Source: an uncultured Paracoccaceae bacterium (lineage in GTDB: Bacteria > Pseudomonadota > Alphaproteobacteria > Rhodobacterales > Rhodobacteraceae). Taken from it: a DNA stretch of 64,000 nucleotides. Both the position numbers and the translations under genes were made by a program. The notes under the pieces are model-generated. The model did not search any database. It saw only the letters and a program-made list of their open reading frames with translations, and was not told the DNA's origin. Location of the stretch: positions 496,001 to 560,000 of the forward strand of contig CANMVA010000001.1 of the NCBI GenBank assembly GCA_947501355.1. The letters are read 5' to 3'. Shown here piece after piece: positions 35,073-44,893 of the stretch (the first letter of the stretch is position 1; each line of letters begins with the position of its first letter).

Positions 35073-35705
35073 CTAGAGGTCAATTTTCTCGGCGATACTA
35101 AGTGCATCTTCAAGTTCAACTCCCAGGTAGCGCACTGTGCTATCGACCTTCGTATGGCCGAGCAACAGTTGAACCGCACGCAGGTTGCCTGTTTTCCGGT
35201 AAATCTCAGCAGCTTTTGTCCGGCGCAGCGAATGCGTTCCGTATCCGCTCGGTTCCAGACCAATCGCCGACACCCAATCGTGCACCAACCGGCCATATTG
35301 ACGGGTTGAAACATGCGGTCGATCGTGGAAGCGGCTGGGAAACATGAACGAGCATGCCAACATCTCGGGTGACTTGACCCAAGCCAGGACAGTTTCCCTT
35401 GTGTTTTCCGTCAGTTCAAACCGAACGGGCCGCTTGGTTTTGCTTTGAATGACCGAAACACGTTCTCGGACGCGATCTTCTTTGACCAGATCGACCACAG
35501 AGAGCCTGACCAGATCACATCCACGTAGCTTGCTGTCGATGGCAACGTTAAATAGCGCCAGATCGCGAAGGTTGTTCGCCAGTTCCAGTCGCGCTCGGAT
35601 GGCCCAAACCTGTTTTGGTAGCAGCGGTCGCTTCTGGCCGACGATCCGCCCCTTGTTCCAGGCTTTACGTTTCGGGGTGACAGCAGGAAGTTGGACTCGA
35701 GGCAT
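35073..35705 (-). CDS. Tyrosine recombinase, short integrase
   Basis: 210 residues holding the catalytic domain: LRGCDLVRL (Arg I), HSLRRT (His-x-x-Arg), LLGHTKVDSTVRYL (His/Tyr). It lacks a long N-terminal arm-binding domain. Inside the transposon but with no flanking att repeat seen, so it may be captured cargo or a resolvase-type accessory. Confidence 0.85.
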   Translation of the reverse strand: MPRVQLPAVTPKRKAWNKGRIVGQKRPLLPKQVWAIRARLELANNLRDLALFNVAIDSKLRGCDLVRLSVVDLVKEDRVRERVSVIQSKTKRPVRFELTENTRETVLAWVKSPEMLACSFMFPSRFHDRPHVSTRQYGRLVHDWVSAIGLEPSGYGTHSLRRTKAAEIYRKTGNLRAVQLLLGHTKVDSTVRYLGVELEDALSIAEKIDL

Positions 35706-36048
35706 GATTTGCCCTCCTTGCCGCCCTCCGAACCCAAGCATCAGCACCGCGCTGACGTTGGCATGCTACACGCAAACCTGATTGCATCTGACCTGCCACC
35801 CGTGTGTTCGTGCTCCAAACCCAATAACAGCTCGAATGAATGGCCGGATTGATCGCCGCCATGCCGCGCCGAAATCTAAGCGCCTGCAGCAATTTCCGTG
35901 CTGCGAGCGCGCGCAGCGAGGATTCAAGACTTCTGCTGTGGGCTCTTTCCGGACCTTAGCTGCGGGCAGGGCAGAGGTCTGCTTCTCCGAATTGTCTGCC
36001 ACCGATACAATCGCCCTTCAGTTCGACTTCGGGACTAGATCCTGGGAA
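35706..36048. other. 343-bp intergenic region
   Basis: No convincing gene on either strand. It separates the short recombinase from the end of tniQ and contains a GC-rich stretch with a run of short imperfect repeats around 35920-35990. Confidence 0.5.
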
Positions 36049-37965
36049 TCAAATCCGACGCAAAACAGGCTCAACGTCTTCCAAGAGGTAAACCGGGCCA
36101 AAGTCGGTGTCGCCGGGCCGAAACCTCTCGGTCCCGGCCGACTTCAGGCGCTGCGAGATCGACCGGCTGCTTTGGCCGAGCCTAGTGGAAAGTAGCTTGA
36201 GCGTCGTAAACCGCGCGTGAAATGCAGCTGCATCATCCTCGGTAACGTAGTGGTCTCGGCGATGCGTCTGCGGGTTATAGATTGCCGTTGCCGGCGTATG
36301 ACTGTGATCCACCAGCAGGCGAAACTCCCGGTGCTTGTTCAAACCGACTTCGGATGCAAACTCGGACAGGGTGCGATGATCAGGGCGTTCCGGTCGCACA
36401 AGCATGTCGACCTCGGATCTGCGGACAAACAGCGACGCGTAACCGCGTAGATCGCCTCTCCGACCAACTGATAGCGCACCGTCCCAAATCGGTTCCAATA
36501 CCTTGTTGATTTTGACACGACAGCGCACCGAAGCGCGATGGACCTGCTCCCATGCTTGGTCTTCTGTTGGAATGTCCTGCGAAGTGGCATAGAGCCCTTC
36601 GAGGAAAATCTCGGCATCGGCTGGATTCCAGGGCCGTCGAGTGACATCGGGCGGGAACCGCGGCGCCAAGATCTCTGCCTCGACCAGTGCTTCGAGCTGC
36701 TGTTCGCCGCAACCCAGGCGTCGTTGCATCTCCTTCGAACCAACGAGTTGTTCAAACACGTTCATCAGGTCGTCGACTTCGGCTGAGGGAAAGGTGAGGC
36801 GCGCATCGCTACGCTCATCGTCACCATCAATCACGCCTTCCGACACCAGGAGGCTGCGCATTCGAGCGAGCGATACGCCGGCCTCGGTGGCTACAGTGAG
36901 GACCGAATGCATTCGGCGTGCCTTCAAAGTACGTCCAAGCACTTTAGTCCCAGGAGAAACGGCCCAGATGTCCAATGCAACCTCACGAAGCAAGTTGCGG
37001 AACGGATCGTAACGCGTGTCATTTGCGGCAGTACTGGCAAGCCAGTCATAAAGCCGACCGAACGCGCTGCGCATCTCATCGTGGGGGCCGGACGCTCGTT
37101 TGGCCAACACGTGGAATGCCCTTTGTATGGAGTCTGGTCCTTGGCTCGCGACCTCGAATCCAGCCGCCCTCGGGGCACTTTTCGGAGCTAGATTTCGTCG
37201 AACAAGTTCCGCGCCGAGAAGCTCGCAGAACTGCGCCGCGACATCGATGGAGTGGTTTGCCAGCCAAGTTCCATCCTGTCCGGTCTCCAAGCGTTGGTCG
37301 ATCCACTTGTCATAACTGGTGACTTCGCAGGTCGCCGCATCCAGTCGCCCTTCCATCAGATTGTTTTCGATTTTCCGAATTTGAGTTGCATAGTCATAGC
37401 GATCGGCGACCCGTTTCGCGGTCCACAGGGGGACGAGTGGCGACTTATGGCGCAGGCAGATGGCCACATGACGAAACTGCCAGTCGCCGCGCAGGACCAT
37501 TCCATCCACTGTCTCGAATTCGGACCGGTTGGTATCCTCTCTGAGGCAATGCGGGCAACCGCGAACAGTAGGGTTCATCACAGCGCGGGACACGACGGAC
37601 TCACCGCGAAATCGCATCCGCACCCCCTCCAACGGTCGAGGGGTCCAGGAAACTAGGGCCGCGCGCTCTGCCGAACTGAGACCCAGAATCTCAGAAAGTC
37701 TATTAACACTGGCGTCCTCCACAGCGATGAGCGGCTTCTGCGACAATCCTAGTTCCGCTGTGAGCTCCCACGTCGAAAGACCTCTCATAGCCGCCGCGCG
37801 CGACACGAGGGAAAATAGCGTCTCACGAGGGCGCAAAGTGGGGCGTGCAGCTAGTGGGCGAAGCAAAATCTTAATCCAGGTTGATGCGAGTGGCGCAGAG
37901 ATACGTGGTCTGGAGGAACATTTCAAAGCCATCTGGAATATGCTCTGCATCTGATGACTGCCCAT
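36049..37965 (-). CDS. tniQ: TniQ/TnsD-family transposition target selector
   Basis: Up to 638 residues. After LRPRETLFSLVSRAAAMRG comes the TniQ zinc region (GCPHCLRED, then HVAICLRHKSPLV), then a long C-terminal DNA-binding half with several helix-turn-helix-like segments. The length is closer to TnsD-type selectors than to the short TniQ of CRISPR transposons. It is on the opposite strand and about 10 kb from tniAB, which is unusual. The true start may lie downstream of 37965. Confidence 0.82.
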   Translation of the reverse strand: MGSHQMQSIFQMALKCSSRPRISAPLASTWIKILLRPLAARPTLRPRETLFSLVSRAAAMRGLSTWELTAELGLSQKPLIAVEDASVNRLSEILGLSSAERAALVSWTPRPLEGVRMRFRGESVVSRAVMNPTVRGCPHCLREDTNRSEFETVDGMVLRGDWQFRHVAICLRHKSPLVPLWTAKRVADRYDYATQIRKIENNLMEGRLDAATCEVTSYDKWIDQRLETGQDGTWLANHSIDVAAQFCELLGAELVRRNLAPKSAPRAAGFEVASQGPDSIQRAFHVLAKRASGPHDEMRSAFGRLYDWLASTAANDTRYDPFRNLLREVALDIWAVSPGTKVLGRTLKARRMHSVLTVATEAGVSLARMRSLLVSEGVIDGDDERSDARLTFPSAEVDDLMNVFEQLVGSKEMQRRLGCGEQQLEALVEAEILAPRFPPDVTRRPWNPADAEIFLEGLYATSQDIPTEDQAWEQVHRASVRCRVKINKVLEPIWDGALSVGRRGDLRGYASLFVRRSEVDMLVRPERPDHRTLSEFASEVGLNKHREFRLLVDHSHTPATAIYNPQTHRRDHYVTEDDAAAFHARFTTLKLLSTRLGQSSRSISQRLKSAGTERFRPGDTDFGPVYLLEDVEPVLRRI

Positions 37966-38124
37966 TGCGCACCCTCGGTGTGTTGGAAAGTGCAGAACCG
38001 CGGCTTTGCTTAAGCCGACATTGCCTTGCCACTTGGAAGTGGAACAGGTTGGCCTTCAGCCAACTTCGCGCCAAAGTGTCGATGAGCGCATCCACGATCA
38101 CCGAACCGCGATAGGATTTCTGTT

Positions 38125-39045
38125 TTGCTGGACATCAATGCCCTAGCTGGAACCGATTGGAACTACGATTTTCTTGAAATTTGCAACTTAGAAAAGGATC
38201 CAAAAGCCGGTCGGCCAGGCCTGGCTGGTTATGCGCAAAAGACAAAGCCCCTGTTTGCAAAAATTGCCGATCGCTGGTCGCCGGAATCGCATGCTGAATG
38301 GCTGCAAAGGCACTACCTTTGCCTAAAGCTTGTTATGGGTGCGACACTACAGTTCGGTACTGCAGAAAACGCGTATCGTCAGAACCTTCAGATGGCTGTC
38401 CCGTATTTGTCTTACTACGGAATGTTCAATGCTGTTCGGGCAAATTTATTGAGTTCCCCTAGATCCGGGTGGGGAAAAAATAGTCTGACGATCGGTCATG
38501 AAAAAGCAATTGAAGCATACAAGAGTGAAATCGAGCTCCTCCTCTCTCCTGATGAAGTTAAAGACGAAGTCGATTTATTCTTGCAGGCCAAACGCGGTAG
38601 GGAACTTTTTTCCTATCGCTTTCCAAGTAGAGGAGCTCCTGGCCGAGGTGGCTTTTTTGTCTACCCAGATGAAACTGAACGTTTCGCTAGGGTCGCAGCG
38701 GAGCTGGCTTTGTTCAACTCTTTCTGCCTGGGTGCAGCCATCGACAGAAAGTTTGGTAAGCTAAATGAATGGGATGGTTACGTTACGGAAGAACGAGAAC
38801 TTTCCAAACTATGGGAGCATATCCTAAATGGATCTCTCGGAGATGATGATTACATCCACATTGATTCCGCGGACAAGCACAGGGTGGCGAAAATCGCCCG
38901 CACGCTTCGCCGACCATTGCCATTTGTCTGGATGATAGGGGAAGGCGGCGTGGAAGACTTCTTTGACGCTTTTGGACCTGCCAGAGACTCCGACCACGAG
39001 TTTGATCCAGACGAACACTGGAACCGGCTCTTAGAACTACCTTAA
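38125..39045 (+). CDS. Hypothetical protein with HEPN-like segment, 306 aa
   Basis: TTG start with AGGAT upstream. Residues around 95-130 read YLSYYGMFNAVRANLL then a His some 20 residues on (TIGHEKAIEAYKSE), resembling the YYAMFHAARALL...H pattern of HEPN folds, many of which are toxin RNases. Divergent from tniQ and beside Hachiman, so it may be defence cargo. The family assignment is tentative. AT content is higher than in its neighbours. Confidence 0.55.
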   Translation: MLDINALAGTDWNYDFLEICNLEKDPKAGRPGLAGYAQKTKPLFAKIADRWSPESHAEWLQRHYLCLKLVMGATLQFGTAENAYRQNLQMAVPYLSYYGMFNAVRANLLSSPRSGWGKNSLTIGHEKAIEAYKSEIELLLSPDEVKDEVDLFLQAKRGRELFSYRFPSRGAPGRGGFFVYPDETERFARVAAELALFNSFCLGAAIDRKFGKLNEWDGYVTEERELSKLWEHILNGSLGDDDYIHIDSADKHRVAKIARTLRRPLPFVWMIGEGGVEDFFDAFGPARDSDHEFDPDEHWNRLLELP

Positions 39046-39206
39046 ATGGCATCATTGCTTCTTCAGTCCCAAGCTGCCGTTAAAACTAAAGCCGAATGCT
39101 AATATGCCGCTTCTGAGAAGCTAACACGCAACAGGCAATTCGAGTCTCAGTGCGTTCTTCAACTCGCGCCACAACGAGCGTAGTATTAACAGCCTTAACC
39201 CCGGGT

Positions 39207-41300
39207 CTAGTTCACACAACGCCTAAGTAGTTCACTTTCAAACCCATCAAACCGGTCCGGAAACTCTGTTTCAAAAGCACTTACAGCCTCACGTGCCTTT
39301 CGGAAGTCTTCTTGCGGAAGGTCAGAGGCCAATCGTTGAATTATTGGAATTGGAACACCAAATTCATCCAACGCCCGCAGATCTCCTGGGATAAAAAGTC
39401 CCTGAAGTTGCGCTGCATAAACTCGGTAATCGACCTCACCAGCGCCTATTACCGCATCGACAACGTCGTTGAATGCCCGAAGGACTTGGGGGAACGAATA
39501 CTCCGCGCCCCGCATGAAGTTGAAACACCGATCAATCTCTGTCTGCGCGGCGAGGCCGGTGCCGGAAACGAGGCCATCCATGAATTCTCGGATGGAAGAA
39601 CTAACGCGAAGGCGGTTGGCGAAATGAGCAACCTGACGGGCACTTCTAAGCCCGTGTTTGCTGAAACGGAGAACGCTCCACGGTAGTTCAAACGTCGCTT
39701 CCACCTCACCGAAGTCCGGGATACCTTTCCAACGCAGGAGCGACTCCTCGTTAGTCAACTCTTGGCGTACTAACTCCGCGAGCGAGTTTAATTCATCGAC
39801 CCCGAATTCCGCCCAACGCGCCAATACCTCAGGTGGTAATTCGCTAGAGCGAAAGATTGCCTGCTTTCGGCGCCGCGCAGGTTCCGACAGGATATCGTCC
39901 TCAAGCTGCATAAGAAGCTCTGGGCGCATCATTTCGTCCGGATTGAACAGGGGGACGTGAACCTCAAATTGTTCTGGCTCGGGTGGCGGATTGTAGAGGA
40001 ACACCTTGCCAATGTTGTGTTTGAACATCCGCCCTGCGCGGCCTTTGATGTTGTCAAATGTAAAGCGATCCAGCTTCGAAGTGTTGATCTTCCGGTCGTA
40101 GATGAAGACGTTTTCGGCGGCCGTGTTGATGCCTTCGATCATCGACGAAGTGCAAACGATGGCGGCAAGGTCTCCATCGTTGAAAAGGCTTATCATCAGG
40201 TGGGCGATGGAGCGCGGCACGCGGCCATGGTGCATTCCGATACCGCGTTTGACGCCCTTTGCGAGGAACCATTCCGGATGGAAGTTCTCGGCAAGCCATT
40301 CGGAAAGCTCTGCAGTAAACTCTCCTTTGCGCACCAACTTTGTGTCCAGAAGATTTTCCATCAGCCGCGAAGCGGACGGGGGTGATTGGACGTAGATTAA
40401 TGAGTTCGTTCGGTCTACTGATCGAAGGTCTTCCACCAACTGCTTTACGCTCGGACCGGTGCCGGTCCTGTCGATGATATCGGCCGTTACAGGACTGTAG
40501 CGGGTGCGGACAAATTCCACGTCTTCCCGAAACGAGTTTGCGTTCGGAACTTCGTCGATTGATGGGCCGAGGAAGTAGATTTGCTTCGCTGTCTTTCCGT
40601 AACGGGCGAGGATCGTATTTAGGGCAAGCGAGCGTTCGTCACTCCGCTCAAGGTCCAGTTTGTAGAATTCGTCGATGACGAACAGGTCGATGTCCTGGAT
40701 TCGCTCACGTTCAAGGAGCCGCTCCTGTGTGCCGATGTAGATTGCGAGTTTCTGCGTTGGGGCTTCGTTCGTTCGCGTGATGACCTGATACGCTGGAAAA
40801 CGCTTCTCCATCCGGCGTCGGAATTCATCAAGAAGCGCGATGGTCGGAACCACGGCCACAACCGTTGACGGGCGCTTCTGCGAAATCAGCGCGTCGATGA
40901 GAAGGCTTTTTCCGAAGCTGGTCGGTGCGGACAGAATGACGCTCTTGCCTTGAGCGAGCTTGTTGAAGACGAGGGCCTGCTCGATGTGAAAGACATAGTC
41001 TTTCATCCCCGGCACACGCATCGTTTCCGTCGCCAGTTGGTCCCGCCAACTGCCCCTCTCCGCGATGTAGGGGAAAAGCCCCGCCTCACGCAGGATCGCG
41101 TCAATCATCATTGACGCCCCCTCAAGGCGATCCTCTAGCTCGTCCCGCCTATCCAGCATCCGGATGATGAGGTCGAGTGCGGTCACGGTGTTGGAACCCG
41201 GGGATTGGAAGTAATAGGCGATGGACCGCAAAAGCTTGAAGACGTCATCGCCATCTTCGAGATCACCTGAGATTGCGTCTTTGATTTCCTCTGGCGTCAT
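39207..41300 (-). CDS. hamB: Hachiman helicase HamB
   Basis: 697-residue superfamily-2 helicase: Walker A SAPTSFGKS (124-132), DEFY box FVIDEF (207-212), VPTIALLDEF, and the C-terminal motifs GMHHGRVPRS, STSSMIEGIN-like and KGRAGR. HamB senses aberrant DNA and releases the HamA nuclease. The ATG overlaps the hamA stop (ATGA), the usual Hachiman layout. Shorter than many HamB proteins but with no obvious gap. Confidence 0.88.
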   Translation of the reverse strand: MTPEEIKDAISGDLEDGDDVFKLLRSIAYYFQSPGSNTVTALDLIIRMLDRRDELEDRLEGASMMIDAILREAGLFPYIAERGSWRDQLATETMRVPGMKDYVFHIEQALVFNKLAQGKSVILSAPTSFGKSLLIDALISQKRPSTVVAVVPTIALLDEFRRRMEKRFPAYQVITRTNEAPTQKLAIYIGTQERLLERERIQDIDLFVIDEFYKLDLERSDERSLALNTILARYGKTAKQIYFLGPSIDEVPNANSFREDVEFVRTRYSPVTADIIDRTGTGPSVKQLVEDLRSVDRTNSLIYVQSPPSASRLMENLLDTKLVRKGEFTAELSEWLAENFHPEWFLAKGVKRGIGMHHGRVPRSIAHLMISLFNDGDLAAIVCTSSMIEGINTAAENVFIYDRKINTSKLDRFTFDNIKGRAGRMFKHNIGKVFLYNPPPEPEQFEVHVPLFNPDEMMRPELLMQLEDDILSEPARRRKQAIFRSSELPPEVLARWAEFGVDELNSLAELVRQELTNEESLLRWKGIPDFGEVEATFELPWSVLRFSKHGLRSARQVAHFANRLRVSSSIREFMDGLVSGTGLAAQTEIDRCFNFMRGAEYSFPQVLRAFNDVVDAVIGAGEVDYRVYAAQLQGLFIPGDLRALDEFGVPIPIIQRLASDLPQEDFRKAREAVSAFETEFPDRFDGFESELLRRCVN

Positions 41301-42160
41301 AGAAAAGCTTGAACCCGATCATTGAAGTGAGTTTCTAATTTGGCTTTGCAGTCCAGCGGGACGAAAATCAGGACAAACCGAACCTTTTCCGGCACTCTCT
41401 TGTCGAAGTAGTCCGTACATTTCTGGAGTTCTTTTGTGACCGCAGCCACGTAGGCTTCGTCCCGTGATGCCGCACCCTTCGTTGCGTCGAAGTCTGCGGC
41501 GATACAAATTGGAACGACTATTCGTTCAATGATCTTATCCAACGACGTTTGGTCCGCGAATAGCCAAGTCAATTCTTCTGCGTAGGACGTACCCTCCTCT
41601 ACCTTGGGACCGATGAGTGCCTTCATTTCCTCAAGGAACTCGGTATCCCAAAGAGGTTCAATCGACTTCAATGCTGATTGGCGTGCTTCGCTGGCACTCA
41701 CGTAGAGTTTGGCTTCGCCCAGCCACAATTCGAGAAGTCCGGTATCTGCATTCTGGAGAACATGCGCCATGTCCACGCTGGTTACGCTGTCATTGCTCCT
41801 CATCTTGTAAAATAGGCGGGCGACAAATGGAGATGTGTCATATTCTTGGCGACACAACGCATGGAGAAGAATTTCACCGATTTCACCACGTTTGCTTGGA
41901 TCGGGAACATCACATACGCGGCGGCACGCCTGCGCCAACGTTTGCATGGGGTCGCCCAGTAAAGCACGACGTTCCTGTGATTTAAGTGCCGCGTCCGGAA
42001 GCCAGTCGAAAAGGTGTTTGGACAGTTTCTTGTAACGCCAGCTTCCCACTTCGAAATTTGGGCACATCGCAATCGACGAATGGTCACCTGTCAGGTCAAC
42101 GATGCAATCCAAGAGCTTCGTCGGAATGGGAAATTCGAAAGTGGGTATTGGCTGGTTCAA
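41297..42160 (-). CDS. hamA: Hachiman nuclease HamA (DUF1837)
   Basis: 287 residues. RGEIGEILLHALCRQ and a PD-(D/E)xK-type centre (Asp130 then Glu149-Ala-Lys151 in LWLGEAKLY) support a nuclease. Together with the HamB helicase downstream it makes a two-gene anti-phage system that destroys cellular DNA on activation. Assignment rests on domain pair, order and motif. Confidence 0.85.
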   Translation of the reverse strand: MNQPIPTFEFPIPTKLLDCIVDLTGDHSSIAMCPNFEVGSWRYKKLSKHLFDWLPDAALKSQERRALLGDPMQTLAQACRRVCDVPDPSKRGEIGEILLHALCRQEYDTSPFVARLFYKMRSNDSVTSVDMAHVLQNADTGLLELWLGEAKLYVSASEARQSALKSIEPLWDTEFLEEMKALIGPKVEEGTSYAEELTWLFADQTSLDKIIERIVVPICIAADFDATKGAASRDEAYVAAVTKELQKCTDYFDKRVPEKVRFVLIFVPLDCKAKLETHFNDRVQAFL

Positions 42161-42628
42161 TTGCGGAGCCTTCTTACTGCACTGCGGACGCTAGTCTATC
42201 CGCTTAAGAAGGCAGGTAAAGATTGGCGGGCACTATTAGCAACCTTGTCGCTATCTGCCTATGCATGCCCCACCAGCACCGGCAGTTAACGCCGGACCCG
42301 CCTTCTACGAAGAATGACCTGAGACTTACTTCCTCATCCAAATTATAGTTGAGCTCGTACTAACGAACCACTTGCGCAGCAAAACGGTGAACCAAGTGAT
42401 GAAGCGTGCGGCAAGGGAATTCGAGATCGCTCCGCTTGCAAGGGCGGTCTTTCCCTTCGCGCTGGTGGCATCACGGCGGAAGCCTGGTTGCGAGTGCTAC
42501 AAAGGAGCACATCCTGGTCGCCATTTCCTTGGCGGAGCAGCGCGTTGTCCCGCCGGTCGCTCCTGCTGACCTGCAGCGGCTCTTTGGGCACGTTCTGACC
42601 CCCTACTTTCAATGCAATAAGAATAGGG
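42161..42628. other. 468-bp region without an assigned gene
   Basis: Overlapping open frames of 65 to 92 codons exist, but none has a good ribosome site or family resemblance. GGGGTCA/TGACCC-like arms around 42594-42634 hint at an insertion-sequence scar; not proven. Confidence 0.4.
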
Positions 42629-43861
42629 TCACGCCGACTTGTACCTATCTCCATTCTCTTCGCAGTGTTCGAGCACGCGCTTGATCCAGTTGTCGAACCA
42701 GACCCATGTACCCTTGTAATCGCCTTGGCACCCGTAGCCCTTGCCGGGGTCTTTTGCGTCCAGCTTCTGCCAGAGGGAGGTATGATCATTGATACGGAAC
42801 TCTTTGAAACCAGCTTTCTTTGCGGCATCCACAACCTGCGTCGCAGTGTATCGCTTCTTGTTCACTTCCTTAAGCAAGACCTGATTCACGGCCTCGGCGT
42901 CGGCGCTGCCCGGTTTAATGAACTCGATGGCCCGGTCAGCACCTGACGCGCGATTGCTCGTGATCGGAACGAAGGCTACTCGGTACCGGAACGCTGGGTC
43001 TGCGAGCTGTTCGTCGGTCAGCCCATTCTCAAACGCACTGATAGACGTAGCGACGTGAGCGGGCAGATCGGCGGCACGCTTGAGTTGCGTTCTTTGGTCG
43101 TCACCGAACGATACGAACTGCAACGCGATGGGCAGGCGCTTTTCCAATGCGTACTGCGGGCCGAAAAGGGACTTGAGTGCGTCATTGAAGTTGATGCAGC
43201 ACGCCTGCAATTCGGCGCCCACTGCGTCGTCGATCCGGCTGGTAGAGCGGTGTTCAATCTCATGCCGGATCTCCAACAGAAACTCGAGGTTCTTCATCGC
43301 CCCTTCGGGAATGGGGCATCGCGCGTGACGCAGACACTTGCCCAACTCCCAATACTTATCTGCGCCCTGCTTCGTCTTGTCCGAATAGCGATAGTCAATC
43401 CCTTCCCGTCGGAACCATGCGTGCAGCAAATACGTCCACGCAATCACGCTGGTCACGATAAACAGTTCGGCGCGAAAGGTTAGGCCAGCGCCGTTAAAAG
43501 TATGGACCGCGGCAACCATCGCTTCGCGCGCCTTGATGAGCAACTCGTCACCGGCGCGGCTCAGACCCGTATCAGGATCGACGTCTGGCCACGCCGTGAG
43601 GAAGCCGTCCAGCGTTTCATCACTGGCTGCTTTGACCGCTTTGTGCTTCGCTCCTGTGCGGATTTCACTGAATGCCCGGTGGTTCACTGTTCTGGTCGGG
43701 CGCGTGAAGTACGCTTGTATGTCTTGATCGGCGTAGCCTCCGCGCGTCAGCATCGCTTTGATTATGGCGACTTCCCACTTCTCAAGCCGGTTGCCCCGCT
43801 TCCGTTTGATCTTCGGAACCGGGACCGAATCCGTGATTGGGATTTTGGCGCTGTCAGTCAT
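42629..43861 (-). CDS. DUF3644-domain protein
   Basis: 410 residues. Basic N-terminus with KRKRGNRLEKWEVAIIKAML (possible DNA-binding helix-turn-helix), a middle with DELLIKAREAMVAAVHTFN and RHEIEHRST, and a C-terminal region near FRINDHTSLWQKLD. DUF3644 proteins are frequent in genomic islands, often next to restriction systems, and the E-x-x-H style helices recall HEPN folds. It stands 60 bp from the NaeI-like gene. Probable defence accessory. Confidence 0.72.
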   Translation of the reverse strand: MTDSAKIPITDSVPVPKIKRKRGNRLEKWEVAIIKAMLTRGGYADQDIQAYFTRPTRTVNHRAFSEIRTGAKHKAVKAASDETLDGFLTAWPDVDPDTGLSRAGDELLIKAREAMVAAVHTFNGAGLTFRAELFIVTSVIAWTYLLHAWFRREGIDYRYSDKTKQGADKYWELGKCLRHARCPIPEGAMKNLEFLLEIRHEIEHRSTSRIDDAVGAELQACCINFNDALKSLFGPQYALEKRLPIALQFVSFGDDQRTQLKRAADLPAHVATSISAFENGLTDEQLADPAFRYRVAFVPITSNRASGADRAIEFIKPGSADAEAVNQVLLKEVNKKRYTATQVVDAAKKAGFKEFRINDHTSLWQKLDAKDPGKGYGCQGDYKGTWVWFDNWIKRVLEHCEENGDRYKSA

Positions 43862-43921
43862 GCCACCGAAAATAGAGTATGGGCGGGCTGCCGCTCAACC
43901 GAATATGGCGCTTTATGGGTT

Positions 43922-44851
43922 TCAGTTGGCAGGCGACCAATCAAGCGTGATGCCGTGCTCCACGGCTAGATCCACTTCGGGCTGCGAAACGGGCCGGTAG
44001 GAAACAAACTCGCTGCCGGAGCACTCGGGCAAGCCCAGCGCCGCAATCAGAGGGGTATCGTAATGCCCCGACAGCAGCAGGATGCCTTCGCGGGAGAGGT
44101 GGTCTCTCGTGCCCCTGCCATTGTCTGACCTGATGCGCCGCATGAAGTCCTGTTGCTGCGCCACCGCCTCAACCACATCGCGGGTGATTGGTTCGCGCTG
44201 CACCTCGCGGAACAGGTTGGCCATGCGCTGATTGCCCGACTTGCCCGCGAATATCCGCTCGATGACATCGGGCGCGATGGTGCGCCAGAAGTTCGGCGGA
44301 TACGGGTGGTCTAGCAGAAGCCAAAGTATGTTGGCGAACCCCAGCGCCGATATGCTCTTCTTCGAGTCCTTGTTCTGGCTCAGCGTCAGATAGTCGGGGC
44401 GGGCGACGATCAGGCCCAAATAGCAGGTGGCGCGAACTTCATCGGCTGCGACCAGTATGCAGGGATGGTCCACCGCTTCGGTCGGGATCATCCAGTTGCT
44501 GCCCATCGTATTCTTGATGTCCACATCGTGTCCCAAAATCACGGTGTCGAGTTTGCCTTTGGGCAGGTTGAGCATCGCGCGCAATTCAATTTCTACGCGC
44601 GTGCCAATGTAGGTCTTTTCGGTCTTTTCCAATTCGTCGTAGGAACGCCGTCCGGTCTTAGGCGTCATTATCACGTCATCAACACATTGGCGCAGCATGA
44701 CGGCGAACTTGGTCGCTAAGGCGTCAGCGCCGCCCGCGCGATTGGCAATATCGGCTGCGATGGCTTGTAACAGTGCGTGGTCAGGGTGGCCCGCAACCAC
44801 CACGCTTTCGGGAATGTTCTTCTTCAATCGCCAGCCGCTCTGAAAATACAC
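43922..44851 (-). CDS. NaeI-family type II restriction endonuclease
   Basis: 309 residues, near NaeI's length. The nuclease residues line up with those of NaeI: Glu87, Asp102, Asp111-x-Lys113 (LGHDVDIKNT), with the same 9- and 2-residue spacing as NaeI Asp86/Asp95/Lys97. A C-terminal domain like NaeI's second DNA-binding (topo-like) domain follows. NaeI itself cuts GCC^GGC after binding two sites. The DNA methylase 42 bp upstream completes the pair. Confidence 0.82.
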   Translation of the reverse strand: MYFQSGWRLKKNIPESVVVAGHPDHALLQAIAADIANRAGGADALATKFAVMLRQCVDDVIMTPKTGRRSYDELEKTEKTYIGTRVEIELRAMLNLPKGKLDTVILGHDVDIKNTMGSNWMIPTEAVDHPCILVAADEVRATCYLGLIVARPDYLTLSQNKDSKKSISALGFANILWLLLDHPYPPNFWRTIAPDVIERIFAGKSGNQRMANLFREVQREPITRDVVEAVAQQQDFMRRIRSDNGRGTRDHLSREGILLLSGHYDTPLIAALGLPECSGSEFVSYRPVSQPEVDLAVEHGITLDWSPAN

Positions 44852-44893
44852 TTATTCTCAGTAAGCTCTCACAAATCCGACGCGGTTGGAAGT

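Noticed and set aside
42343-42834. 163-codon minus frame overlapping the DUF3644 3' end
   Set aside because: Overlaps real coding sequence in another frame and has low-complexity composition.
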